Below, piece after piece: positions 21,268 through 42,176 of a stretch of DNA of 64,000 nucleotides. The notes below the pieces were generated by a model. That model had not been told where the DNA came from. It searched no databases and was given only the letters and a program-made list of their open reading frames with translations. A program made the position numbers and the translations under genes. The first letter of the stretch is position 1; each line of letters begins with the position of its first letter. This stretch comes from Phallusia mammillata. Lineage: Eukaryota > Chordata > Ascidiacea > Phlebobranchia > Ascidiidae. The stretch lies in assembly GCA_003260075.1 (NCBI GenBank), contig QLIY01000179.1, positions 124,001-188,000 of the forward strand. The letters run 5' to 3'.

Positions 21268-21621
21268 CAGAGTTGTAAGTCGGGCTCGGGCTTAGGTTGT
21301 TGTTTTTTGAAAAAAACGGGCTTGATTCGGGCCTGACTTTTCACTCTGTCTGAGTATTTTTTTTAAATAAATTTAACCAGATCAGTACCGAGTTGCTGGA
21401 CCTGACCTAATGTCAAAAAGCGCTAAAACGCCGTGTTTAAGACCAACGATTCGAGTTCGGCCTGGGTCTTGGTCTTTCCTAGGGCTTAAATATATACGCT
21501 TGGCCTGTCAATCAAACTTTCGGGCCTAAACGGGCTTCTTAAAAACGATTCGAGTTCGGCCTGGGTTTCGGGCTTGTACTTTCGGGTTCGGGCTTTAATT
21601 TCAGGCCCGTTTACAAGTCTG
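21268..21621. mobile_element. hAT-like MITE, CAGAGTTGTAAG family
   Basis: A 354-bp element flanked by identical octamers TGCCACTA (21260-21267 and 21622-21629). Inverted ends are CAGAGTTGTAAG and the complement of CAGACTTGTAAAC. The interior is a string of CGGGCTT/CGGGCCT motifs. A second, reverse-oriented copy lies at 61086-61723. No coding capacity is seen. Confidence 0.9.
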
Positions 21622-21629
21622 TGCCACTA

Positions 21630-22187
21630 GGACATTTTGTTAAATTTTCTTGGACGTTTCCTTACCTTGCCGTACCTCGACTCTACGCTTTCATATAAGA
21701 GCAAGGACAGTAAAAAGCAATCATTGTAATTATCTAATGTGATAATAAAATGTGATCAAAATCACGCGACAGTTAACTTTCAAACATACGAACGAGTACC
21801 GTGACAATCTTGCAACTGAACGATGTCGCATTGCAAGTTTTGCGAATTAAAAATGGGCTTAAGCATGAAACCTGTTAACTTGTAGAACGACCTTCCGAAC
21901 TGCTTAACGTAAGCACATAAAACGCCTTTTGTAAACTTATACCGCACGTAGCAAATACATAAAGGATTAAAGACAGCTTCACATAAAACGTGGTTTAAAA
22001 ATTCATTCACACCTGTACACAATAAAATATATGACAGGCCTGGGCTAACGTAATAAAAAACACATTTTGCGAAACAATTAATTTGGGGGGCATGTTACAC
22101 CAGTGCTAACTTTTTGCCTCGTCGTAAATAAAACGACTGCAGAGAACAGTGTTAAATGTTTCAAAAACAAGGTTGACAAGTTTCCCT
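21630..22187. other. Space between MITE and transporter gene
   Basis: AT-rich sequence that should include the 3' UTR of the minus-strand transporter. I did not find a clear poly(A) hexamer on the minus strand. Short minus-strand frames here show no domain. Confidence 0.35.
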
Positions 22188-29700
<7,513 letters not shown>

Positions 29701-29716
29701 CTTGATGCTGTTGTTG

Positions 29717-32700
29717 CTGGGAAAAAGTCGATCTTGAATCAAACCAACGACCTTCCTTCGTTTGTCACCGAACAAGTAGGGGTAGATGCTGCAACGAAGA
29801 TTCGATAAATCCCGTTGCTCAGGCAAATTTCCTTTTTTCTTTGTGCTTGCTGACGGTGGACTGCGTGTTGCGTAATGCCCCGTCGGATTGCGTTGAGTCA
29901 ATAGGGTAGTCAATATATAAATCGTAGCCCTGCCTTAAACTAGTGGGCTCTGCAAATGCAACGAATCAAATGCTGATGTTAATTATATACTACGCGTGTT
30001 TTGACACACAGCATTTGGATTCATTTGTTTGTTTGTTTTTTTGTTTGTTTTTAATTCAAACAGTTTTAGTTTCTTAGCAAGATTAAGACGTAAACGTACC
30101 TAGTGCTCAAAATACATAGATACATGTATTGAGCACCCAGTTTGATTATAAAGATTTCATACAAAATCTACATCAAGTTATTCTAAGTTGCCAAAGTCTA
30201 TTTTCTCATGTAGTTGGAACGTTTTGCTTTGGCAACGGGATTTAAAAGTCACTCCATAGTTTATCCGGAAAACAACATCCTAAAAATGAGTTTGTATATT
30301 AATATCCCAGCGCAATACACCCTAGTTACGACAAACAGCAAGACTTGAAAAGAATACAATGAAACAAGATTTACTTTCTCGATTGTGCTAAAAAGCACCG
30401 AGGGAGACGTTTCACCATTTCGCCATCAAATAACGTCATTGGGCAAGTTTACCTTACCGCGATGACAAATACTTCTCAAGTTTTAACGACTATAGGACCT
30501 TTCAGTGCGTCAAACAGTGCTCAAAAATATTTGCATTTAACAACCGTGTATAAATATTTTGCACAAATCCGCTAAACGATGGTTCACTTATAGCGTACTT
30601 CCTAACACTAAAACAATCGGTTTAACGCTACAAATTTGGAACACAACACCATTGCGTATTGTTTTATCTTCTGATTGTGCTTGCCCCCAAAAAGGTACCC
30701 TTGCCTAAAACGCATCCAGTACACATTAATTTCTACAAAGTACTGTATGTTAAACTCAAAATTAGCTAAGCAAGGTACTGAACTGTTAACAGACGTTACG
30801 TAGACTATGTAGCAAGTCGTCTAGTATCTTGGTCATAAGGGTTGGTTCGTCTTGACCTACATTGTCACGCATTCGGATTTTAACTACTTGTCTTTGTAAG
30901 GCACTTGTCAAGCAATGTGATTTGTGACTTTCAAAGGGCTTCGATGGCTGCGAATGTAATTGTTACAAATGTTGTTCGTTTGTTATCTGAGATGCTACTG
31001 CCTGCTTGGTCCATTACTGTAAGTATAGTGATCCGACGTTTACACGAATCAGGCCAATTTAAACTTACTGAAAGAATTGTACAACTGTATGAACGTTAGA
31101 CGTTTTAAATGGACAAAATTGTTCACGTTTTAAACATAATAGTTGACTTAATTTTTGACTTTGTTGACAGAACATTATTATCATCTGTGTGAACCTTTCG
31201 CTTTTTTCGGTAACTTGTATAGCTTTGGCAATAATAACAAACACAACAATGGCAAAATATCATTTGAACAGTTGGTTTTAGCTCTCAGATGGACAATTTA
31301 ACTTTACAGGAACCTCATAACGTTATTTCAAAAGGCTGAAGGCAATAATACACGTAAACTTAAACCTTAGCTTTGTAACACATGACAGTTGTCATGTCTT
31401 TTAACATTTTAACTTGGTGGTTTCCGCTTAATTGATCGCAAACCAAAGCGCAATCAAATCCATCGATTGCATTGCAAACGAGTCTGAGCTGTCGCAATAC
31501 ACATAAACGCAAACACTGTTATATTCATTGTATTTTTGTTACTGCACTGGTGTGTTTCTATTGGAAACGAGTTAACAATGCCTTTATACCACAACTTTTG
31601 AAAAACATTTGAAGCGGTTTAAAGAGCATTGTGTAGTCAACCACAATACCAAAATTACAAACTTAAGCGAGTTCAAACCAAAAGTAGCATTTCTTCAACA
31701 ATTATTTTACATTTAAAGCTTGTTTTTTTGGCAATTTTCTTTCTCTTAGTCATACACCTTTTCTGCCAAACCTAAAATAATGCAAAATTTTGCATCCGTT
31801 ACTTCAACTTTGCAAAGATTCGTTCTGGTAACTCGCGAAACATAACCGGTCACTGTAATACCGGACGCACATGTACGCATCCAGCGGTTGTTTATGTTTT
31901 GAATATAACTCACAGCAACAGAACTGCATCGTCTTTTTGTATTCATAAATGAATGTAAACAAAACGATGTTGATGTGCCGCTACCGACTGAAGTGTTGAT
32001 ATAACAACGGTCATCTTCTTTCGTTTCTCTGGCTTTGTATCAACGTTTGTAGCGCTCTGGGTTGTTAACCGGGTCGGGTTTTCGCGTAGGAATCGGGTTC
32101 TGGCTTCGGCTTTAGATATTTGAAAAGACAAGTCAGATCGACCAAATTTTAATTTTGCACCAATCATTAATTATATTTTTTGCACCAATGTATATGTACA
32201 CAGATTTGCATTGGTTTGTAGAGTACAACTATACACTACGTAAATCTTTATGTGGGCCTGCTTTTCAATTTCGTGCATTCGGTTGGCAAAGTTTTCGGGC
32301 CTGATGTAGCCTTTTTATTTCTGTTCGGGTTAGGGCGTAAAAGTTGGTTTCGAAAAGAATAAAGGTTGTGGCGCTGTTGGCGTACGTTAACGTTCCCTTT
32401 CTACGATATGGCTATGTACTTTCTAACTATGACTTTCTGATGGATGATGTTCGTAATATAAAATCACATAAACTTAAAACAAGACTTGAATCTTGCTAAA
32501 CTTACATTTTCATGCAAGAAAATCGCGACAGGCGAGCATCGAGATTTAATGGTTTTTCAAAAATGTTTGTTGTCGAAATAATAATTCCTTTGTAGGTGAA
32601 CAAGTCCTGAACAAGTTTATTCGTCAAGTCAACACAACTGTTCTACCCACTTCTGATATCTGACTCGTTAAGTGGTACAAATAATTTTATTACAAAAAGC

Positions 32701-32962
32701 GATTGGTGGCGGTAAAGGACAGCAAAACACAACACAACGAAACTCAGTGGAGATGGAGTTTTTCATGCAAGTAACCACTAGCGAGCAGCACAGAGCATGG
32801 TGAATAAATAGCAACAGAAAAAAGAAGCATTAGGGGTTGCTATGGACCATGGACATCAAAATAAGGACAATGTTTTTTAATAATTTTCATACGAAACGAA
32901 ACAAACTTTTCCAAAAAATCTTTGCCTTCGTACGAGCCATGACATATCGTATGCAATTTTGC
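29717..32962. other. Gene-free stretch upstream of the transporter
   Basis: About 3.2 kb of AT-rich DNA. The region just above 29717 should contain the transporter leader and promoter, but no TATA or other core motif stands out. Segment 32048-32345 has CGGGTCGGGTT and TTCGGGCCTGA motifs like those of the CAGAGTTGTAAG MITE family and may be an eroded copy without recognisable ends. No supported gene. Confidence 0.35.
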
Positions 32963-32972
32963 AAAAAAAAAA

Positions 32973-33054
<82 letters not shown>
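32963..33054. repeat. A10 followed by an uninterrupted 82-base G run
   Basis: Ten As (32963-32972) run directly into 82 Gs (32973-33054) without a single interruption. Frames that read it as polyglycine or polyproline are not genes. Either a genuine G-quadruplex-prone tract or, more likely, a sequencing or assembly artefact. Confidence 0.95.
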
Positions 33055-33055
<1 letters not shown>

Positions 33056-33122
33056 CGTGCATAACAAGCGGCTCAGGTTTAGGTTAAATTTGACTGACAT
33101 TTTACTAAGTTTGTTCCTTGTA

Positions 33123-33226
33123 TCAAGTTTATAGAGCTCTTCTGGCAAATGTATTTTTATTCCGACGTTTCGTTGCAGGTCGCCTTCATCAGAGTAAATA
33201 ACACTACGCGCTTTCAGTGTTATATA
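33123..33226 (-). mobile_element. Mini retroelement with hammerhead-like core boxes
   Basis: About 104 bp inserted between 13-bp direct repeats TTTGTTCCTTGTA (33110-33122 and 33227-33239). On the minus strand it carries CTGATGA (33192-33186), then GAAAC (33171-33167) followed by GTCGG. This is the order and spacing of hammerhead ribozyme core boxes seen in terminal repeats of Penelope-like elements. Helix II between the boxes does not pair well, so catalytic activity is doubtful. Its other end (minus-strand 3') has AGAGCTCTATAAACTTGATA, which recurs at 15962-15981 beside another G run. Confidence 0.6.
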
Positions 33227-33239
33227 TTTGTTCCTTGTA

Positions 33240-36200
33240 ATTGTTGAAAATAAGGCAAAATAAAGACTCGGGTAAAAAAACAAGGACATTTCTCAGAAAT
33301 AAGGGCATTCAAATTTGACCAAGACATTACCCTTCAATATAAGGCCAAATCTTGAAAATAAGGACGATGCGGCGACCCTGAATATAAATGACAAAACCTA
33401 GCTGAACGTGCCAACACTCTGTACTAAAAAGTCAATAATTTTTTTTAGGCTTAATGCTAGAAAACGCGGAAAACCTTCGTTATTGAATGTACTGTTGTTT
33501 TGCCCGACATTTATCGTAGCTCCTGGGATTTTCTGGGAAAGGCAACTACGTTTGTTGAATCACGAATTAACAACATTACGCCAGCCCTTGTGACGTAATA
33601 GCTAGGGTAAAACAGGTTTCCGAATCTATTTTGGGTCGTCATCTGGGATTTACCGTAAATTTATTGGAATATCTCGTTACCCGAGTAATTGTGTTTACAA
33701 TCGCAAATCTCCATGTATCGGGTTTTCTAGTTTGTTTGGAAACAACGAGAAACTTAACCCGCCTCTCCTTCTCTCCATTTTTCTGTTAACAACCTATACT
33801 ATAAACAAAATTAGTACCTATATTTTGTCATTTAATTTATTTATTTTAGAACTATATTTGTAAATACTCCTTTAAACAGTATACGTTTGATATGCGCTGG
33901 ACTTTGCGTGGCTACTTAAGTAGTTTAATAATGCACACATTAATTTGGAATGTAAAAATTCTATTGTATGCAAACCAAATGCCCTTTGGCAAACGAAATA
34001 CATTTGCATATTGGTAAGCGTGGCAAAATTAGCAGTAATTATTACTGATGGTTTGAGGAGAATGAATTTCCGCTCACAAGTTCTTGAATGTAGTTTGAAG
34101 AAAAAAAAAAACGTTTTCCTGGTCAAGTTGTTGCTGTAAGATGCTACAACTTGAACTGTTGGTATTTTAACATAAAATGCCACTTGGTGGGGCAAAAAAG
34201 TTCACTTAATTACCTTATTTGTGTAGCGTACTTGAAATAGTCAAACGTATTTGAATTTGATTTACCAGGGATAACATGGGAAGGTATTTAATATGTTTTG
34301 AAAATGTTACATCGTTTGGTTATTTTTTCCTAAAGAACTTCGATATGTAACAGGGCTAAATCAGTTGTACAAAGTTTACTATGGCATATATAACTAAGTG
34401 TTTTTCCGTACATCGTTGTGTGCTGTAAACACAACACGGAACCTTTTAAACTTTTGCCGCTGGTATGGCGAGACGTTGAGGAGGAAACTTAAAACTTGCT
34501 TGTACTTGGCTAAAGATAATCACCAGATTGTTGACAAACATTCCAGACTGCTTTAACCGGCGGCTGCCGTTCGCCACTTACGCGGTCGTCCAGGTCGCAC
34601 TAGACTTCAACATTCCGCCGAGCAAACAAGGCTTGAACTACCGAACGGCCCACACCCGTAGCCAAGCAGTCAAGCAGCAGCTATAGCATACAGAAACCAT
34701 GACTTTCAATCCTTTGTGTGCTGCCGCCTTAGATAAGGGTTGCGCTGAATGATTGCCTGGTATTAACGGGACGAAGCCACGAGCCAGAACCAGAGCGATT
34801 CGGCGCAAGCGATTGGTTACGGTCTGTGAGCATGCTGACAGATGCTACGATAATAACGGCTGCGGGACAAGCTCTTTGGCTGTTGTGAACTGTTCAAGAG
34901 CCTCGTTCCCACGCTTCGAGGCCAGCCCACGCGTTCCAGAGATCCTCCCTTTACCCATTTTCGAGGTCGTTTAGTGGAACTTTTTAAAGGCGCACGCGCT
35001 GAGTCGACTCGCCTAATATGTGTTGGCTCTACACACACGCGTCTTCCGTCTGTCCTCTGCCTTTTCGCATTGTTACCTTCTTTTTGCCAATACGGCGGTG
35101 CAATTTAACAAAGATAAAATCAATAGCCCTGTTAACGACGAGTTTATATGTATTTTCAGCACAAACTTTAAGATTATTGTTTAATTGTAGTAACATCTGG
35201 TTTTTCGACTTTTAAAAATATCTAAATTTAAAACTTCGCGAGCGACGAATTGAATCCTTAACCTAAGGAACATTTACTCCATGATGCAAGCTTGTTACTT
35301 CTTAACAAGTTTATTGTATTTTTCACTTTTTTAACATCAATTCGAATTGGAATTTCGTCCCAACTTTTTAATGTATGTGTTAAACACGATTCCATATTCG
35401 GACATACAACAGCGCCACAATTCTTACGTTAACGGATCTACACATATGTCAAAACGGTAGCTGCGTCCCTGGACGCACATTTATCCTGGCGTTTACAGAC
35501 ATGAGACATTAGCAAGATTACACACTTTGCCGACACAAAATCGGTCTTGTGGACGCTTCGATATCGGCTTACGTCCCCATGAAATTTGTATTTCGTAATC
35601 CTAACCTCCCAAAGGTGCAGTGTGCGTCATTGTTTTATACACGTCGTTAGTTTACGACAGATTCTGATTCAGAAAGTTTATTTTTTGGATGGCCAGAACG
35701 TCTACTGGGAAAACATTTGACAGCGCAGTTTAAGCGACAAATGATAGTTTCTGCCATGGTTTTGAGACTCCGCCAAATCAATTGATTTTATTACTTTCCT
35801 TCTGTGTTTGGTGTTAACCACTCCGTAATTGCTTTAAAAATTACGTCATGAACGTTGACAATGATATTGTGTAGGTTGCATTTTGTTGTATCTTTAATGT
35901 CCGTTGTCTTTATTGCCAAAAAGTGTATGACGTTACGATATATGACGTAAGAGAGATCACATCACCTTGGCCGAAATTATAAGCACCTCCACGATGGCTC
36001 ATGCTTTTAAAAACACCATTACTCGAAAATAAGTAGAGATTGAACCCTTTGTTTATTGATGGACATCAGGCAAAGAGTAGTTTATTTCCACCTGGTTTAT
36101 TTTGGTACGGTGTGCAAGTTTCCAGGAAATTTGAGAACAAGAAACAACACAACCTTTTGCATTGTTACGTCTTTGCAGAATACAGAGTGACGTCAGTTGC

Positions 36201-38888
36201 TTACGGAACCATAGTTTTCAGTTCGGTGAACGAAAAACATAAACATGTTTATTTGGGTATAGCAGGGTAATGAACTCCATGTTTATGTTTGTGGGTGCGG
36301 AAAAACGTATGGAACTGTTTACGGGTCCCTTGGGGTTAAACCTGGCGTTTTGAGTTTGTTCAGTCGAGGGGTGTGATGGCTGATAAAATCTTTTGGCATT
36401 TTGCTGAAAATAGAAAAGAATGATTTAGTACAGATTTAGAACCTGAACTTTTATTACGCAACATCTAAGTCTAAACTGTATTTGTAATGATTTGTTGCAA
36501 AAATAACTTTGTAGTTGGTAGTGAGCACTTTTGCAATTAAAACTGCTTAAAGATATTTTAGTTTTGCGTTCGTGATGCCTACTCTCCACTAGAAGCAGTT
36601 TTATCCATTTGGCCAACTAAGTCATTTTTGCAAATGAATTTAACATTTAAAATTCAAAACGCACAGAAAAATATTTGGCTTCTGTTCATGCTATAGTCAT
36701 CTTCTGTAAAGGTAAATCAAATCTTGCTGAAGAGCAGCCTAACAAATTTATTTACAAAATAAAACGTGAATGTGTCAAGCGTCTTTGGGTTTAAACAACA
36801 ATTCTTGTGTGTCGAATTTCATGTGCCCAACTCCGTATAATCACAATATCGAGTGAATGAGCTACCCCGCAAGCGACTGTTAACTTGATGTCACTCATAG
36901 TGTTGGAGCGAAACAAAACTCTGGTTTCCGAATCTCCACTAACCTGATGACGTCACCAGGTCCGGATTTCGATTCACAATTCCTCAAAGCCCGTCCTCGA
37001 CACAATAACTCAATTCATCATCTTGAGCTTCTCCTCACAGCGAACCTAAACAACGCATGACTCACAAGTGTTGCTTATGTTTAGTTTTGACGGCACTTAA
37101 AGGTTAAAGGTCACCACACCACGGTGAAGCCAGACAAGGTCAAGTCTATAAGTTGGTGTCAGTTATGTTTCCACTAGATCGGGTTTCAACGCTTCTCGCA
37201 TCCGTTTTTGGGTCATTTCGTAAAAAATGTGGAGTGTGCTTATAATTAGAGCTAATTACCATGAGATTTCCTCATGGGTAATTTGCAATTGTTTTAAACC
37301 TAACATGCAATTAAGATGTTGTTTATGCACAAAAGTTGGGTGGTCTAGTAATTGCGGTACTAATATGTCGTGCCTGGAAAAATTATGGGTTAGAAAGTTG
37401 CTTCATATCTTATCTATCTGTTATATTGCTCACATAAACAAATAAGTTTGTCCGGAAATCGCTGTTTTGTTTTGCTAATATTGGGCAACAATTCACGTCA
37501 CAATAGTTTTGACCACATGCGAAGCACGCAGTTACGTCATAGCAGCGGGAGAGGCTATGTGAGTGCAGAATGCGAAAACAAACGTCCAATCAGCGCGCTG
37601 TAAACCCCCGTGGAGCTTAAGAAACGGCAAGTGGTCCAATAAATATGGCTGTGTGTCTTATCGACCGCTTTGTTGCGATTACGGCTTTGTATATTAGCCA
37701 ATGGGCCGTAGATTTGTCATCCTTTTGTTTTGAAATAAATCTCACAAACTTTGTTAATCCATGCGCGAAGTTGTTGCTACCAGAATAGGAAGTGAGAACA
37801 GACAGTACAGCCGTCTGTTTGTTTGTTTTTTAAAGTGAATTCAAATCCGCATAAAGATCGTTGTCCTATTGTTGCACAGAAAATAAAGCAACAAAGATTC
37901 AACCTTCAAAGGGAAACTAAATAAAACGAAACTTAAATTTGCTTTTCCAATTAAAAACAACTTTAAGAGTGTAAAAACTTGTAACGAATATCAATAATTG
38001 TACAGAAAACTCTGATAGTTCATAGCTTTCCTGCAAGTTTTAATTTTAACATTGTGGTATTTTGTAGCTTGTTAACATTGATTTTAACGAGCTTTCCGCG
38101 CTCCATAAATAGAGCTCACCCAATCTAAAGAAATAATTACCATGTATTAATCAAATTCGTAATCGACTGATTATTTCTCCCAACAATTAAATGTCATTTC
38201 GTCACCTAACCCTGCCAAAACACGTCCCTGCTTGGATTTTATTCCAAGCTCTTGAGACCACCGGGTCTTTCAATACCGCGCCTCCTTCGTTGCCACCAAA
38301 CACGGCATTACGTAATCGATATACATCGTGTTGGTCTCGCAATGACAGCTTACAGACACGACAGAGCAGCGCGTTAAGTGTCGTTTACTCACGTGGACTG
38401 CTTAAAACCACACATAAGACTTGAACTTGTCACACATTAGTGCTGTGACAGAGCTACATCACCCACTCGTGATAGTGGTATTGACTTTGGTGTCGTACAG
38501 GTGTCTATTGAGATTCTTTTGCCCGCTAGTACACTTTAAGTTCTTAATGTAGTCTTGGTTAAGGCCAATGACGATTAGGTCATTCCTGTTTTGGATCTTC
38601 GTGCGCGTGAAACCAAAGGCTTCGCCTGTCACACGTCGCTCAAATTAATGTCACCAGGTTCAAACGTGTTTGCTCAGCACAGAAGTGAAATTTATTATCC
38701 CTTGGTATTCAGAACCCCTAAACTTTCATTAACTAGATCTGCTTTGCGGTATATTGAGCTTTGCTAAACAGCTTGCTTGACGTTTTTTTAGTTGTTTCTT
38801 TAGGTTCCTATAAATCAATACGTTTAATATTGAAAACGTTTAACCTGATTCCAAACATTTTACATACATGCATCCATATAAAGTTGTA
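33240..38888. other. Gene-free stretch with a GC-rich island
   Basis: No supported gene. Segment 34540-35060 is markedly GC- and CpG-richer than its surroundings and contains a Su(H)-type TTCCCACG at 34906-34913; it may be a regulatory island. A TGACGTCA-type CRE lies near 36955 and a CACGTG at 38390-38395. The rest is AT-rich sequence in which I see no repeat boundaries. Confidence 0.35.
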
Positions 38889-38901
38889 ACGATTGTGTAT
38901 C

Positions 38902-38928
38902 AATAATAATAATAATAATAATAATAAT
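38902..38928. repeat. (AAT)9 microsatellite
   Basis: Nine perfect AAT triplets. They form the tail of the adjacent mini retroelement rather than an independent microsatellite. Confidence 0.9.
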
Positions 38929-39043
38929 GGACTGTTTCATAAAAACAGATAAAAAGCATAAATCGTTTCTTCTAATAACAGAAATATATATTTCGCCTTA
39001 ATAAATAGGCATCGTCAGTTTCTGCAAGAAAAGCAAACATGGA
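38905..39043 (-). mobile_element. Mini retroelement with ATT tail and hammerhead-like boxes
   Basis: A 139-bp insert bounded by 14-bp direct repeats GATTGTGTATCAAT (38891-38904 and 39044-39057). On the minus strand it has CTGACGA (39018-39012), then a potential helix GCCT...AGGC, then GAAA (38994-38991), matching the hammerhead core order with position 7 as C. Its minus-strand 3' end is a run of ATT triplets (38902-38928 on the plus strand). A simple-repeat tail plus long target duplication indicates retrotransposition. It encodes no protein. Confidence 0.65.
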
Positions 39044-39057
39044 GATTGTGTATCAAT

Positions 39058-42000
39058 ATTGAGTAATGTAGGCGCACAAATAATATCGAGCACACCATAC
39101 GATGCGTCACACAACCGTCGGTTTAATATCTTTCGACCGAAGAATGATGTCACACGACACAACACAAGTCAAACTGCCTAAATTTAGATTCAATTCCTCT
39201 CTCAGCGGGGCGTTAACGACTATTAATTTGCTCGGCGGGTTGAGGATGGTCAAGATATCCTCTGGCGACGACGCGTTGATATTCCAAAGCCCGATCTTCC
39301 CCTCCCCCATTTAACGCGACGATTTAATAACACGTCGGAACCGATGTGAGACCGGGCCATACTGGGATGACGTAATGGCTTCGATGGGACGTCGAAGCAG
39401 TGAAGATTTGTTTGAAGTGCACAAAACCGTTGAGCAGGCACACTTTTAAGAGAGCTGACGGGCGGTGATCGGGCCCCACGCGCGTTTCAACAGCAGGCCT
39501 TTGTTTTTTTCGCGGCCTTCTTGTTCTGGAACAACATCTCGAAGTTGATCGGTCATCAGGATTGCGACTTCACACATAAGTTGATGGGATCAGTGGTGAG
39601 AAACCGAACTTTGTCTGCTTTAACGACCCACAGCGATTCAGCTAATAGATGACGACATACATGTCGGCTGTGACAATGATTCTTGAACTCCAACTCTTAT
39701 GCGCAAGATAACATAGAATCACGACACCTACTTTGCTTCCACATGTCTTGGCAAAGTCGTATGTTGTTTCAAAGTCGACTTACTGCTACAAAAGCACTAA
39801 AACAATAAGTTGTCATTAAACTACTCAGCATTTCAAAGCGGTATCTTCCTTTATTGCGCATGTGTATTGATAACACACCATATCATAGTGACAAATCAAA
39901 ATGTGTTTGTGCAGTGTACGCTCTTAGAACGTGTATTTAAAAATACAGCAGATACAATTGCGCAAAACTGTGTTTAAAATTACATTTAATTTGTCAAAGA
40001 ATGCAGTATGAAAGCGGGTTTCCTTATTGTGGTTCTAAACAAGCGTTTCCGTTTACCAGCAAAGGTTCCGATGTTGATATTGCGCGAATACAGTCATTGT
40101 ACAGTCGCGTGCTTCATATGAATTGGACTAAATTTATCCGGATCCATCTATTCTCGCCATCACATCCAAGCGTTTACCGATAAAGAAAACATTTCTACCC
40201 TGAAAATAGCTTCTAGCTGAATCTTACGTACGCGCTGGTGACAATGGTTTAAAGCTATATCGGTTGACGTGTAAGGGGGTGGACCTGTGGCGCGTGGGTG
40301 TGAGGTGCGGCAAGACGCCATTCGCTTGAAACGACCCGAAGTAAGGAAATAAACACATGACGTCGTTATGATGTGGCGTGTATATTCGTTGTCATGGTCC
40401 CCATTGCGTTCTTTTTCGCAAATTAAAGGTCTCCGTTGATTTGACACATTTGATAGAATATTTTGTATTTTTTGAAAAAAATCATGAGGGTGAATTCAAA
40501 TTGCTGTTAAAAATAGTCAAACATTTTTGAAAAATCATTTCTCATCATGGCGATGATAACAAGCGATTTACGGAATTGAAAGCTTTAAATGTTTGTGGCT
40601 TCGACGCCCCGGCGTGATTAAAGATCCGCAGGGCATCACTAAGCCCTGTAATACTGTATACACGAACAACAGCTAGAGTGCCACCTTATCCTTTGTCCCA
40701 CAGCTTCTAATCAAGATCGTCTTCTTTTGTTTCTGTCACCCAATCCTAACGACAAAGCGCGCCGCGCGCCCTACAAGCGTTTTCCCATGATGTAACAATG
40801 GACTGCGCGCGCCAGTCGCCTGTTTCTCAGCGCTATCCGGGTAACAGGAAACTCTTTATATGTCGTCGCTTGATTGTGACCGATCCGATTTCTCTGTTTG
40901 ATTCTAGCGTGCGCCACGCGTACATTGTGTACCTTTGTGCTCCCGCCCAAGCTCTGAATCCTATATCCAATATTCATGCGACCTTCTGTTGTTCCACGAC
41001 TCCATACTGGTCGCTATAACAAACCAAAGTAACCAGATCGGCTTCTGACGCCACATCCAGCTGTTTGAGATGTTGAAACGAGTTAAGGTTGAATCTATGC
41101 TCGATTTCTGCCCTGAGAGCCTTGTTTTTGTAAACTATTTTTTCGTTGTTCGAACAAGTTCAAGACAAAAGGATTGTTTGTCTAACCTCCGGGGTGGTCG
41201 ATTGTTTGGCAAAACGAAATTTGTCACAAGATTAGATTTGTGACATGTAAAGCAAACGTAGTGTGTCAAAAACTAATTAGATTGAAAGCTGGTTTGGCAT
41301 GTGCTTGTTTGAGTTTCACATATTTTGCCGAGTATTTATATGCCACGAATCTACTTCTTGAAAACAATAAATATCAGAAGGTTTGTTTCTAACAACAACA
41401 CAATTACGGAATTTCCTGAAGATGGAACAACGCGCATCTAATCTGTGTTTTTTTTTGCATTCCGACCTATAAGCTGCTGTCACTTTATTTTGCTTGCTAC
41501 ACTTTGCCTGAAACGTTCAACTAACCGAGGTCATTGGCATTTTTTCTTTAATTGTCAATATAGTTTAAAAAACTCTCGAACAAAAATGAAGCATAAATGG
41601 GCCTGAAACGGTAAGAACAAGAGAAGAATAGAACGAACAGTAACTACACAGAGCATCGGTCAAAAATCAAACGGAATCACTGAAGGCACGTAGTGTTGAG
41701 ATAGTGCCCAAGTTAAAAGTCACAAAATTCACGCACACGCACACAAACACACAACTTAAAAAGCGATGAAACAGTTGGAGCTTTGCAGTCTCCTTGGGTC
41801 GATAAATTAAGTCTATGTACACTTGTGGTGGCGAACAAACCGGTGGTCAAAACACGTTAAAACATGCGGGGCCGACGAAAGGAGCAGCGAAAATTGAAGA
41901 CGTTTATCAGGAGTAGGTCAGAAAAACCTTTGTTGAATAGTACTGCAGCCTGTTTGGATGCGCGACAGGCAGTTCATGTAGTGTAAAATGGGTTTGAAAC

Positions 42001-42176
42001 CTAATTTTTACAAGTTTCCGCTTCCAACATTTGACGCTGTGGTTTAGAAAAAAGGAATTTGGTCGCTTTGCAGACTAAAATCGTACGATTTAAAGATAAA
42101 ATGTCAACAAATCAGTCACTTTTTAACAGTAAAGCATGGCAATATTGTGGAACTGTCAATTTAGTATAAATCCGGT
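39058..42176. other. Gene-free stretch downstream of HES
   Basis: About 3.1 kb without a supported gene. It includes GC-richer patches at 39100-39540 and 40610-41040 with GCGCGC clusters. On the minus strand AATAAA occurs at 41489-41484, nearly 700 bases beyond the HES stop, and is a weak candidate poly(A) signal for that gene. Confidence 0.35.

Noticed and set aside
32048-32345. Further copy of the CAGAGTTGTAAG MITE family
   Set aside because: Shares CGGGCTT-like motifs, but I could find neither terminal inverted repeats nor a target duplication.
32837-33289. Polyglycine and polyproline open frames
   Set aside because: They only translate the 82-base G run and its complement.
32836-33382. 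MITE spanning the poly-G tract, with ends AGGGGTTGC and GCGACCCTG
   Set aside because: The ends match poorly and no octamer duplication flanks them.
34753-35038. 73-codon frames on both strands in a GC-rich island
   Set aside because: No domain and no splice partners; likely chance frames.
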